Below, in pieces: positions 1 through 5,194 of a stretch of 5,194 nt of DNA. The position numbers were made by a program, and so were the translations under genes. How positions within the stretch are numbered: position 1 is the stretch's first letter; each line of letters begins with the position of its first letter. Source of the stretch: Lachnospiraceae bacterium UBA3692 (lineage in GTDB: Bacteria; Bacillota; Clostridia; Lachnospirales; Lachnospiraceae); assembly GCA_002372815.1 (NCBI GenBank), contig DFIR01000062.1, positions 5,552-10,745 on the forward strand, read 5' to 3'. Under the pieces are notes generated by a model. That model did not search any database, had not been told where the DNA came from, and worked only from the letters and a program-made list of their open reading frames with translations.

Positions 1-1316
1 AGAGCATCGAGCAGAGCCTGTCCACCTTCTCCTCCCACATGAAGACGATCGTGGACATCTTCCGCAAGGTCGACCGGGACTGCCTGTGCCTCTTCGACGA
101 ACTGGGCGCCGGCACGGACCCCACGGAAGGCGCGGCCCTGGCGATCTCGATCCTGAACTTCCTGCACGTGCGCCACATCACGTCGCTGGCGACGACGCAC
201 TACAGCGAGCTGAAGGTCTACGCGATGCGCACCGAGGGCGTGATCAACGCCAGCTGCGAGTTCGACGTGGAGACCCTGCAGCCCACCTACCGGCTGCTGA
301 TCGGCGTTCCGGGCAAGAGCAACGCTTTCGCCATCTCTCAGAAGCTCGGCCTGCCGAATTACATCATCGAGACGGCGAAGGAGCAGCTCAGCGAGGAGAC
401 GAAGGACTTCGAGAAGCTCCTCAGCGAGCTCGAGGAGAACCGCAGCCTCGCGCAGAAGGAGAAGGAGGAGGCGGAGCGCCTCCGCGAGAAGATCCGCGAG
501 CGGGAGGCCCGTCTTAAGGACAAGGAGGCCCAGCTCGACGCCCGCCGGCAGGAAGTCCTGCAGAAGGCCCAGGAAGAGGCCCGGGATATCCTCTCGGAGG
601 CGAAGAAGACCGCCGACGCCGCCATCTCCGACATCCGCAGGAGCGGCGGACGCGCCGACATGGCCCAGATGGAGCGCACGCGCTCGCAGCTGCGCGACCG
701 GGTCTCCGAAAAGAATGAGAAACTGCGGGCGAAGCCCGCCGAGCAGGTCCGCCACAAGACGCTGAAGGCGTCCGACCTCCACGTCGGCGACCGGGTCCGG
801 GTCCTCTCCATGGGGCTCACCGGCACCGTGCTCGCCCTGCCGGACAAGAAGGGCAAGGTCACCGTCCAGTGCGGGATCATGACCTCCTACGCGGCTCTCG
901 AGGACCTGGTCCTCATGAAGGAGGACGCGGTCTCCTATGACGGACAGGCCGTCTCCCGCGGCTCCGGGCGCAGCGCCGGACGGGGCGCGGACCGCGGCGA
1001 CAGCAGTCGCACCAGCCTGAAGCAGTCCTTCAAAAAGGGCGGCGAGGCCCGCGATCTCGACCTGACAGGCAACACAGTGGCCCAGGAGCTCAACCTTCTG
1101 GGCATGACGACCGTGGACGCGATCCAGGCCGTCGACAAATATCTGGACGAGGCCCGCATGGCGCACCTGCACAGCGTGCGCATCGTCCACGGCAAGGGCA
1201 CCGGCGCCCTACGCACAGCCGTTCACAACTACCTGCGCAGCCAGCGCTCGATCCGCTCTTTCCGGCTCGGCGCCTTCGGCGAGGGAGATGCGGGCGTGAC
1301 CATCGTGGAACTGTAA
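1..1316 (+). CDS. mutS2: Endonuclease MutS2, C-terminal part (5' end outside window)
   Basis: The reading frame is open from base 3 to a TAA at 1314-1316, giving 437 residues. MutS2 is usually near 780-800 residues, so roughly the first 350, including the Walker A loop, lie to the left. In fragment numbering I see the ABC-type signature STFSSHM (about 7-13), Walker B with catalytic acid LCLFDELGAGTDP (about 28-40), the switch histidine in TTHY (about 64-67), a charged coiled coil (about 130-245), a KOW-like small beta domain (about 258-305), a Gly/Arg/Ser-rich linker (about 317-337) and a C-terminal Smr domain (about 361-437) with HGKGTGALR and the ending GVTIVEL. Known for the family: MutS2 is not a mismatch-repair protein; it binds branched DNA and restrains recombination in some species, and in Bacillus subtilis it acts on collided ribosomes through its ATPase and Smr parts. 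The usual LDLR motif of the Smr domain reads LNLL here. The ATG at 39 is internal, because conserved sequence continues upstream of it. Confidence 0.97.
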   Translation, partial: SIEQSLSTFSSHMKTIVDIFRKVDRDCLCLFDELGAGTDPTEGAALAISILNFLHVRHITSLATTHYSELKVYAMRTEGVINASCEFDVETLQPTYRLLIGVPGKSNAFAISQKLGLPNYIIETAKEQLSEETKDFEKLLSELEENRSLAQKEKEEAERLREKIREREARLKDKEAQLDARRQEVLQKAQEEARDILSEAKKTADAAISDIRRSGGRADMAQMERTRSQLRDRVSEKNEKLRAKPAEQVRHKTLKASDLHVGDRVRVLSMGLTGTVLALPDKKGKVTVQCGIMTSYAALEDLVLMKEDAVSYDGQAVSRGSGRSAGRGADRGDSSRTSLKQSFKKGGEARDLDLTGNTVAQELNLLGMTTVDAIQAVDKYLDEARMAHLHSVRIVHGKGTGALRTAVHNYLRSQRSIRSFRLGAFGEGDAGVTIVEL

Positions 1317-1321
1317 GGAAG

Positions 1322-1336
1322 GACCGGTTGCCGGTC
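1322..1336 (+). other. Small stem-loop between mutS2 and the response regulator gene
   Basis: GACCGG (1322-1327) and CCGGTC (1331-1336) form a perfect 6-bp stem with a 3-base loop, TTG. It lies just after the mutS2 stop and 5 bases before the GGGAGG ribosome binding site of the next gene. No T tract follows, so it is not a convincing terminator. It may be an mRNA-stabilising or processing element, or chance in GC-rich DNA. I see no recognisable promoter in this 36-bp gap. Confidence 0.35.
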
Positions 1337-1352
1337 TGCATGGGAGGTAGCA

Positions 1353-2057
1353 ATGAGCGCAGTCAAACAGAAGATCCTGATCGTGGATGACGACAGCAAC
1401 ATCGCGGAGCTGATCAGCCTCTACCTGATCAAAGAGTGCTACGACACACAGACCGTCGGGGACGGCACCGCCGCCCTGGCCGCCGTGAAGAGCTGGCAGC
1501 CGGATCTCATGCTGCTCGACGTGATGCTGCCGGGCATGGACGGCTACCAGGTCTGCCGGGAAGTGCGGACCACCTCCGATCTTCCCATCATCATGCTGAG
1601 TGCGAAGGGCGAGATCTTCGACAAGGTCCTGGGCCTCGAGATGGGCGCCGACGACTATATGGAGAAGCCTTTCGACTCCAAGGAGCTGGTCGCCCGCGTC
1701 AAGGCGGTCCTCCGCAGGACCCGCCGCCAGCAGGCGCCGCAGCCGCAGGAGGAGGACGAGAAGATCGTCCGTCTCCCGGATCTCACCATCAACCTGACCA
1801 ACTACTCCGTCACCTACGGGGGCAGGCAGCTGGATATGCCGCCCAAGGAGCTGGAGCTCCTCTACTGCCTGGCGGCCTCGCCGGGGCGCGTCTTCACCCG
1901 GGAGCAGCTGCTCGACCAGATCTGGGGCTACGAGTACATCGGCGACACGCGCACGGTGGACGTCCACATCAAGCGTCTCCGCGAGAAGCTCGGCGACCAC
2001 CCCTCCTGGCGCATCGCCACGATCTGGGGCATCGGCTATAAATTCGAAGTTCAGTGA
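1353..2057 (+). CDS. OmpR/PhoB-family response regulator transcription factor
   Basis: This 234-residue cytoplasmic protein has the usual length of the OmpR/PhoB family. The receiver domain spans about 7-120: acidic pocket at D12-D14, phosphoacceptor D56 in the LLLDVMLPGMDG motif, switch residue S83 in MLSAK, and the conserved K105 in EKPF. After a short Gln/Pro/Glu-rich linker (about 123-136), a winged-helix DNA-binding domain covers about 138-234, with the usual PPKELELLYCL, a recognition-helix segment TRTVDVHIKRLREKLG and a final GIGYKF wing. Phosphorylation by the kinase encoded 27 bp downstream should promote dimerisation and promoter binding. The ATG is well supported by GGGAGG at 1342-1347, five bases upstream. 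The gene begins 36 bp after mutS2 and could share its transcript, though a promoter inside mutS2 cannot be excluded. Target genes and signal cannot be read from the sequence, so I give no gene name. The family is certain; the subfamily is unknown. Confidence 0.96.
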   Translation: MSAVKQKILIVDDDSNIAELISLYLIKECYDTQTVGDGTAALAAVKSWQPDLMLLDVMLPGMDGYQVCREVRTTSDLPIIMLSAKGEIFDKVLGLEMGADDYMEKPFDSKELVARVKAVLRRTRRQQAPQPQEEDEKIVRLPDLTINLTNYSVTYGGRQLDMPPKELELLYCLAASPGRVFTREQLLDQIWGYEYIGDTRTVDVHIKRLREKLGDHPSWRIATIWGIGYKFEVQ

Positions 2058-2081
2058 CGGCCCTCCCGGCCTGAGGTCACT
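2053..2081 (+). promoter_or_regulatory. Inverted repeat covering the regulator stop and part of the kinase ribosome binding site
   Basis: AGTGAC (2053-2058) pairs with GTCACT (2076-2081), and inside it GGCC (2059-2062) pairs with GGCC (2068-2071) around a 5-base loop. TGAG (2072-2075) is left as a bulge on the 3' side. The 5' arm contains the regulator's TGA stop (2055-2057). The 3' side contains the kinase's Shine-Dalgarno-like GAGGT (2073-2077), seven bases before its ATG at 2085. If it folds in mRNA, it would partly mask the kinase ribosome binding site until ribosomes finishing the regulator open it. The pairing is seen in the sequence; the coupling role is inferred. Confidence 0.45.
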
Positions 2082-2084
2082 CTT

Positions 2085-3518
2085 ATGCGCAAAACGCTCT
2101 ATCTCAAATTTCTAATCGCCTACATGCTGTTCGGGCTCTTCGGCTTCTTCACGGTGGCGACCTTCGTCTCGCGCATGACGCACGATTACGCGGAGCGGAT
2201 CGCCGCCCGCGATCTGTACGGCGAGGCGGTCCGGATCGCGGACACCTACGCCAACGACCTGTACGAGACCCGCATCTCTCTGGACACGGTGCAGTCCCAG
2301 TGCGAGGCGCTCTCCGCCTACATGAACACGGAGATCTGGATCCTCAACCCCTCGGGGCGCATGGTCGTCAACTCGGCCTCGGCGCCGGATCCGCAGGAAG
2401 AGATCGTCGTGGAGAACTTCGATCCCACCGTCACGAAGAACAGCTACTACACGGTCGGCCGCTTCTTCGGGTCCTTCGACAGCGACCGGCTGAGCGTCAT
2501 CGCGCCGATCGCGGGCGACTACAAGATCCGCGGCTACGTCGTGATCCACCGGCCCATATCGGCCATCCATGACACCGGGGAGCGTCTCCTGAACATCTCC
2601 TACGCGGAGCTCCTGGTCCTCTTCGTCCTGTCCCTGATCATCCTGATCATCTTCACGGAGATCGTCTACCGGCCCCTCCGCGCCATCATCCGGGCGACCG
2701 AGCAGTATGCCGGGGGCAACTACCACTACCCGCTCTCCGTGGAAGGGGACGACGAGATGAGCTACCTGGCCGCCTCGATCAGCTACATGGCCGCCTCCGT
2801 GGCCCGCTCCGAGGATGACCAGAAGAAGTTCATCGCCAACGTCTCCCACGACTTCCGCTCGCCGCTGACCTCGATCCGCGGCTTCCTGGAGGCCATGCTG
2901 GACGGGACGATCCCGCCGGAGCGCCACGACCACTACCTGCAGGTGGTCCTCAACGAGACCGACCGCCTGACCGGCCTCACGAACGGCCTCCTCACGCTGA
3001 ACAACCTGAACACCCGCGGCATGCTCCTGAACGTCACCACCTTCGACATCAACCAGGTCCTGCGCGACGTGGCGGCCTCCTTCGAGCAGGTCTGCCGCCG
3101 GCGCGGCATCCGCTTCCGGCTCCTCCTCTCCGGCACCGTCCTCTACACCGAGGCGGACAAGGAGAAGATCCAGCAGGTCATCTACAACCTCGTGGACAAC
3201 GCGCTCAAGTTCAGCCCCGACCGGTCCGAGATCACGCTGGAGACCACCGAAAAGGGCGGCAAGATCTTCGTCTCCGTGCGGGACAACGGCATCGGCATCC
3301 CCAAGGCCGACCAGGCGCAGATCTGGGAGCGCTTCTACAAATCCGACACCTCCCGCGGCAAAGACAAAAAAGGGACAGGCCTGGGCCTGTCCATCGTCCG
3401 CGAGATCATCCGCGCTCACAACGAAAATATCAACCTGATCAGCACCGAAGGTGCCGGCAGCACCTTCGTCTTCACCCTTCCCCGCAGCGACCGCAACGAC
3501 GAGCGGGAGGCGGAATAA
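2085..3518 (+). CDS. Membrane-bound sensor histidine kinase (HisKA family)
   Basis: This 477-residue kinase is the probable partner of the regulator just upstream. An N-terminal membrane helix (about 9-28) is followed by an extracytoplasmic sensor region (about 30-172) with a Cache/PAS-like look around IWILNPSGRMVVNS. A second membrane helix (about 174-195), very rich in Leu and Ile, leads to a HAMP linker (about 196-245). The HisKA box NVSHDFRSPLTSI carries the phospho-accepting H255. The ATPase domain has an N box (NLVDNALKFS, N368 and N372), G1 box (DNGIGIP, from D400), F box (ERFYKSD, about 415-421) and G2 box (GTGLGLS, about 430-436). All motifs needed for autophosphorylation are present. 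The residues after H255 are D-F-R-S rather than the commoner E-L-R-T, a variant frequent in Bacillota. The ligand cannot be deduced. The ATG at 2085 follows GAGGT (2073-2077) and places the first membrane helix correctly. The G2-box codons also encode a minus-strand terminator-like element. Confidence 0.96.
   Translation: MRKTLYLKFLIAYMLFGLFGFFTVATFVSRMTHDYAERIAARDLYGEAVRIADTYANDLYETRISLDTVQSQCEALSAYMNTEIWILNPSGRMVVNSASAPDPQEEIVVENFDPTVTKNSYYTVGRFFGSFDSDRLSVIAPIAGDYKIRGYVVIHRPISAIHDTGERLLNISYAELLVLFVLSLIILIIFTEIVYRPLRAIIRATEQYAGGNYHYPLSVEGDDEMSYLAASISYMAASVARSEDDQKKFIANVSHDFRSPLTSIRGFLEAMLDGTIPPERHDHYLQVVLNETDRLTGLTNGLLTLNNLNTRGMLLNVTTFDINQVLRDVAASFEQVCRRRGIRFRLLLSGTVLYTEADKEKIQQVIYNLVDNALKFSPDRSEITLETTEKGGKIFVSVRDNGIGIPKADQAQIWERFYKSDTSRGKDKKGTGLGLSIVREIIRAHNENINLISTEGAGSTFVFTLPRSDRNDEREAE
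3366..3392 (-). terminator. Intrinsic terminator for the leftward aminotransferase-trmL transcript, inside the kinase gene
   Basis: Read on the minus strand, GGACAGGC (3392-3385) and GCCTGTCC (3380-3373) form a perfect 8-bp, GC-rich stem with the 4-base loop CCAG. One C follows, then six T (3371-3366), then GTCTTT. This is the textbook layout of a Rho-independent terminator. It lies about 160-180 nt beyond the trmL stop codon (3549) and is the only good minus-strand candidate I found between that gene and here. It falls entirely within the kinase coding sequence, covering codons for K428 to S436. On the plus strand no T run follows, so it should act only on leftward transcription. Confidence 0.7.
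3446..3468. repeat. Perfect 9-bp inverted repeat near the 3' end of the kinase gene
   Basis: CGAAGGTGC (3446-3454) and GCACCTTCG (3460-3468) are exact reverse complements around the 5-base spacer CGGCA. The element encodes kinase residues around E455-F461. Rightward it is followed by TCTTCACCCTTC, too broken for a good T tract; leftward no T tract follows. It could be a stable hairpin in either the kinase mRNA or the trmL 3' UTR. It could also be chance, but it stands only about 55 bp from the minus-strand terminator. Confidence 0.4.
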
Positions 3519-3538
3519 GGTCCGCCCCTCTGCCGCTC
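3501..3538. repeat. Imperfect GC-rich hairpin between the convergent kinase and trmL genes
   Basis: GAGCGG (3501-3506) pairs with CCGCTC (3533-3538), and GAGGCGGA (3507-3514) pairs with TCCGCC and TC of 3521-3530 with two small bulges. The six-base loop (3515-3520) holds the kinase TAA stop codon (3516-3518). Neither strand has a T run after the stem, so it is not a standard intrinsic terminator. It may protect 3' ends or assist Rho-dependent ending for the rightward transcript, which has no other visible terminator. The pairing is clear; the function is inferred. Confidence 0.4.
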
Positions 3539-3548
3539 CGCAGCATCT

Positions 3549-4130
3549 TCAGCAGGGCCACTGCAGCCTGTGCAGGGCGCCGGCGGTCTCGAGACCCCGG
3601 AAATGATCCTGCCGGAGCGCCTCGTAGAGCACGATCGCGACGGAATTGGAGAGATTGAGGGAACGGTTGTCCGGGACCATCGGGATGCGGATGCAGTGCT
3701 CCTCGTCCTGCACCAGCACTTCTTCCGGAATGCCCGCGCTTTCCTTGCCGAACATCAGAAAATCATCCGGCCCGTAGGAGACATCTGTGTAGCTCCTGCG
3801 GGCTTTCGTCGTCGCCATCCACAGGACGGGACGGCGTTCATTCTCGGACGCTGCTCCGTCCGCCTGTCCCGAGGCTGCCCGGGCTGCGCGCATCTCCTCC
3901 ACGCGCCTATCCGCATATGTCTCAAAAAAGGTCCGGAAGGCCTCCAGGTCCGCATGCGTCCGCAGCTGCAGGTGCGGCCAGTAGTCCAGGCCCGCCCGGC
4001 GGATCTCCTTCTCGTCGAGACGGAAGCCGAGGGGCTCGATCAGGTGGAGGGGCATGGCGGTCGCGACGCAGGTGCGGCCGATGTTGCCGGTGTTGCCGGG
4101 GATCTCCGGCTCAAGTAATACGATGTGCAT
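3549..4130 (-). CDS. trmL: tRNA (cytidine/uridine-34) 2'-O-methyltransferase TrmL
   Basis: This 193-residue SPOUT-class enzyme transfers a methyl group from S-adenosylmethionine to the ribose 2'-OH of wobble base 34 in leucine tRNAs; the family works as a homodimer with a trefoil-knot active site. Diagnostic segments are VLLEPEIPGNTGNIGR (4-19), IEPLGF (31-36) followed by RRAGLDYW (44-51), LMFGKESAGIP (125-135) and IRIPMVPDNRSLNLSNSVAIVLYEALRQ-type knot residues (147-174). The family is commonly about 155-165 residues; the excess here is mainly an Ala/Glu/Arg-rich insertion at about 75-101 plus a short C-terminal tail. I chose ATG at 4130 rather than an in-frame TTG at 4136: known TrmL proteins start directly before the IVL-EPEIP segment, and the AGGAAGGA at 4144-4137 is six bases from the ATG but touches the TTG. 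The gene starts two bases after the aminotransferase stop and is probably translated by coupling. It converges with the kinase gene. Confidence 0.94.
   Translation of the reverse strand: MHIVLLEPEIPGNTGNIGRTCVATAMPLHLIEPLGFRLDEKEIRRAGLDYWPHLQLRTHADLEAFRTFFETYADRRVEEMRAARAASGQADGAASENERRPVLWMATTKARRSYTDVSYGPDDFLMFGKESAGIPEEVLVQDEEHCIRIPMVPDNRSLNLSNSVAIVLYEALRQDHFRGLETAGALHRLQWPC
3580..3600. repeat. Palindrome inside the 3' end of trmL
   Basis: GGTCTCGAGACC (3585-3596) is a perfect 12-bp palindrome, flanked by CCGG at 3580-3583 and CCGG at 3597-3600, which extend the pairing with a single C bulge at 3584. It lies within trmL codons for the C-terminal tail. It is not followed by a T run on either strand. 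I assign no function; on the rightward transcript it would be one more hairpin downstream of the kinase stop. Confidence 0.3.
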
Positions 4131-4132
4131 GT

Positions 4133-5194
4133 TCAATCCTTCCTGTGCCGCTCCACGAACCTGGCGAGGCGGCCGAGCGCTTCGCGGAGGCTGTCGATGG
4201 AGTAGGCATAGGATATACGCAGGAATCCCTCCCCGCTGTCGCCGAAGGCGGTGCCGGGGACGATGGCGACTTTCTCTTCTTTCAGGAGCTGTTCCGCGAA
4301 TTCGTCGCTGGTCATGCCGAACCCCTTGATACAGGGGAAAACATAGAACGCGCCGAGGGGCTCAAAGCAGGGGAGACCCATCTCTTCGAGCGCGTGGAGG
4401 ACGTAGCGGCGGCGCTGGTCGTAGGACCTGCGCATCATCTCCACGTCGTCGTCGCCGTTGCGGAGCGCTTCGACGCCGGCGTACTGGCTCGTCGTCGGCG
4501 CGCACATGATCGCATACTGGTGGATCTTGGTCATCTGCGTGAGAATGGGGGCGGGCCCGCAGGCGTAGCCCATTCTCCAGCCGGTCATGGCGTAGGCCTT
4601 GGAGAAGCCGTTCACGACGACCGTCCGCTCCCGCATCCCGGGGATCTGCGCGATCGACACGTGGGGCTCACCCGTATAGGTAAGCGCGCTGTAGATCTCG
4701 TCGGAGAGCACGTAGAGGTCGTGGCGGATGATCACCTCGGCGATCTCCTCCAGGTCCTTCCGCTCCATGACGGCGCCGGTCGGATTGTTGGGGAAGGGCA
4801 GGATCAGGATCTTGGAGCGGGGCGTGATCGCGGCCTCCAGCTCCTCCGCCGTGAGGCGGAAATCATTCTCGTTCTTGAGGTCGATGATGACGGGCACCGC
4901 GCCCGCAAGCACCGCGCAGGGCTCGTAGGAGACGTAGGAGGGCTGGGGGATCAGGACCTCCTCCCCCTGGCCGCGGTTGATCATCGCGCGCATCATCAGG
5001 TCGATGGCCTCCGACCCGCCGACCGTGACGAGGATCTCCTTCGCCCAGTCATACATCAGGCCCTGGGTCCTCTTCATGTAGGCGGCGATCTCCTGGCGCA
5101 GCTCCTTCAGGCCCGCGTTCGAGGTGTAGAACGTGCGCCCTTTCTCTAAGGAATAAATGCCTTCGTCCCGGATGTGCCAGGGCGTGTCGAAGTC
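4133..5194 (-). CDS. Class I/II (fold type I) PLP-dependent aminotransferase, N-terminus outside window
   Basis: The minus-strand frame is open from the right edge to a TGA at 4135-4133, giving 353 residues; the family is about 390, so roughly 35-40 N-terminal residues are missing. The ATG at 5077 is internal, because conserved sequence (DFDTPWHI near the edge, then YTSNAGLKELRQ) precedes it. In fragment numbering: GGSEAI (59-64) contacts the cofactor phosphate, NNPTG (136-140) holds the pyridine-ring Asn, SDEIY (164-168) carries the Asp that pairs with the ring nitrogen, SKAYAMTGWRMGY (198-210) carries the Schiff-base lysine K199, and FLRISYA has R326, matching the substrate-carboxylate arginine. 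All catalytic residues are intact. The protein resembles the broad AspB/PatA-like subgroup of cytosolic amino-acid transaminases. The amino donor cannot be told from sequence alone, so I give no symbol. It lies immediately upstream of trmL, whose ribosome binding site lies inside its last codons. Confidence 0.94.
   Translation of the reverse strand, partial: DFDTPWHIRDEGIYSLEKGRTFYTSNAGLKELRQEIAAYMKRTQGLMYDWAKEILVTVGGSEAIDLMMRAMINRGQGEEVLIPQPSYVSYEPCAVLAGAVPVIIDLKNENDFRLTAEELEAAITPRSKILILPFPNNPTGAVMERKDLEEIAEVIIRHDLYVLSDEIYSALTYTGEPHVSIAQIPGMRERTVVVNGFSKAYAMTGWRMGYACGPAPILTQMTKIHQYAIMCAPTTSQYAGVEALRNGDDDVEMMRRSYDQRRRYVLHALEEMGLPCFEPLGAFYVFPCIKGFGMTSDEFAEQLLKEEKVAIVPGTAFGDSGEGFLRISYAYSIDSLREALGRLARFVERHRKD
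4137..4144 (-). promoter_or_regulatory. Ribosome binding site of trmL within the aminotransferase 3' end
   Basis: On the minus strand AGGAAGGA (4144-4137) sits in the last sense codons of the aminotransferase. It is followed by TTGAAC and then the trmL ATG at 4130. The six-base spacing decides for this ATG over the TTG at 4136, which directly abuts the motif. The aminotransferase TGA (4135-4133) lies between site and start, a typical layout for coupling or re-initiation. Confidence 0.75.

Noticed and set aside
1209..2000. Minus-strand open frame (263 codons) opposite the response regulator
   Set aside because: It runs across the mutS2 end and the regulator, shows no recognisable domain and no convincing ribosome binding site, and mirrors the codon structure of the real genes.
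2633..2650. Tandem direct repeat of a 9-bp unit, CCTGATCAT, twice
   Set aside because: It encodes Leu-Ile-Ile twice in the second membrane helix of the kinase, adequately explained by hydrophobic codon repetition.
2112..3419. Long minus-strand open frame (435 codons) opposite the histidine kinase
   Set aside because: Its translation is Val/Asp/Glu/Arg-rich low-complexity sequence with no family motifs, the usual antisense shadow of a GC-rich gene; the plus-strand frame has every histidine-kinase motif.
3924..3945. A6 run in trmL (T6 on the coding strand) after a short stem, as a premature terminator
   Set aside because: The stem is only five pairs including one G-T wobble and is set off from the T run; it encodes Thr-Phe-Phe in an intact conserved helix. 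Far weaker than the element at 3366-3392.
3917..5149. Plus-strand open frame (410 codons) opposite trmL and the aminotransferase
   Set aside because: Composition is Gly/Arg/Ala/Val/His-biased with no motifs, and it spans two clearly coding minus-strand genes.
1..5194. Search for an accessory system: CRISPR array, toxin-antitoxin pair, IS element, attachment site, tRNA
   Set aside because: No repeat-spacer pattern, transposase, terminal repeats, cloverleaf or small-gene pair is visible; all gaps are 36 bp or less between housekeeping and signalling genes.

Overview
This 5.2 kb window is GC-rich, densely coding bacterial DNA. MutS2, an OmpR-type two-component pair, TrmL and a class I/II aminotransferase, together with strong AGGAGG-like ribosome binding sites, fit a Bacillota chromosome. 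A GC-rich member of the Clostridia (Lachnospiraceae or Oscillospiraceae type) is my best guess. This is inferred from protein character only; no taxonomic marker is present.

Layout. Three genes read rightward: the 3' part of mutS2 (1-1316), an OmpR/PhoB-type response regulator (1353-2057) and its presumed partner, a membrane histidine kinase (2085-3518). Gaps of 36 and 27 bp suggest one transcript, at least for the regulator-kinase pair. Two genes read leftward and converge on the kinase: a PLP-dependent class I/II aminotransferase (4133-5194, its 5' end beyond the right edge) and, two bases after its stop, trmL (3549-4130), a tRNA wobble-base 2'-O-methyltransferase. The convergent stop codons are 30 bp apart. 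No intergenic stretch exceeds 36 bp. I see no tRNA, rRNA, CRISPR array, insertion sequence or phage gene.

How the genes relate. The regulator and kinase form a complete signalling unit: a periplasm-facing or extracellular sensor, HAMP, HisKA and ATPase domains, then a receiver and a winged-helix DNA-binding domain. MutS2 and TrmL both belong to nucleic-acid or translation upkeep (collided ribosomes, recombination or tRNA modification), but nothing in the sequence ties them to the signalling pair beyond proximity. The aminotransferase and trmL look translationally coupled.

Most notable signal. The region is ordinary in gene content and I see no new multi-gene system. The best unexpected structure is a canonical intrinsic terminator on the minus strand (3366-3392), embedded in the coding sequence for the kinase's ATP-binding G2 box. 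It is placed to end the aminotransferase-trmL transcript, which would make the last ~150 nt of the kinase gene antisense to the trmL 3' UTR. A second point is an inverted repeat at the regulator-kinase junction that contains the regulator stop codon and part of the kinase ribosome binding site, which suggests translational coupling.
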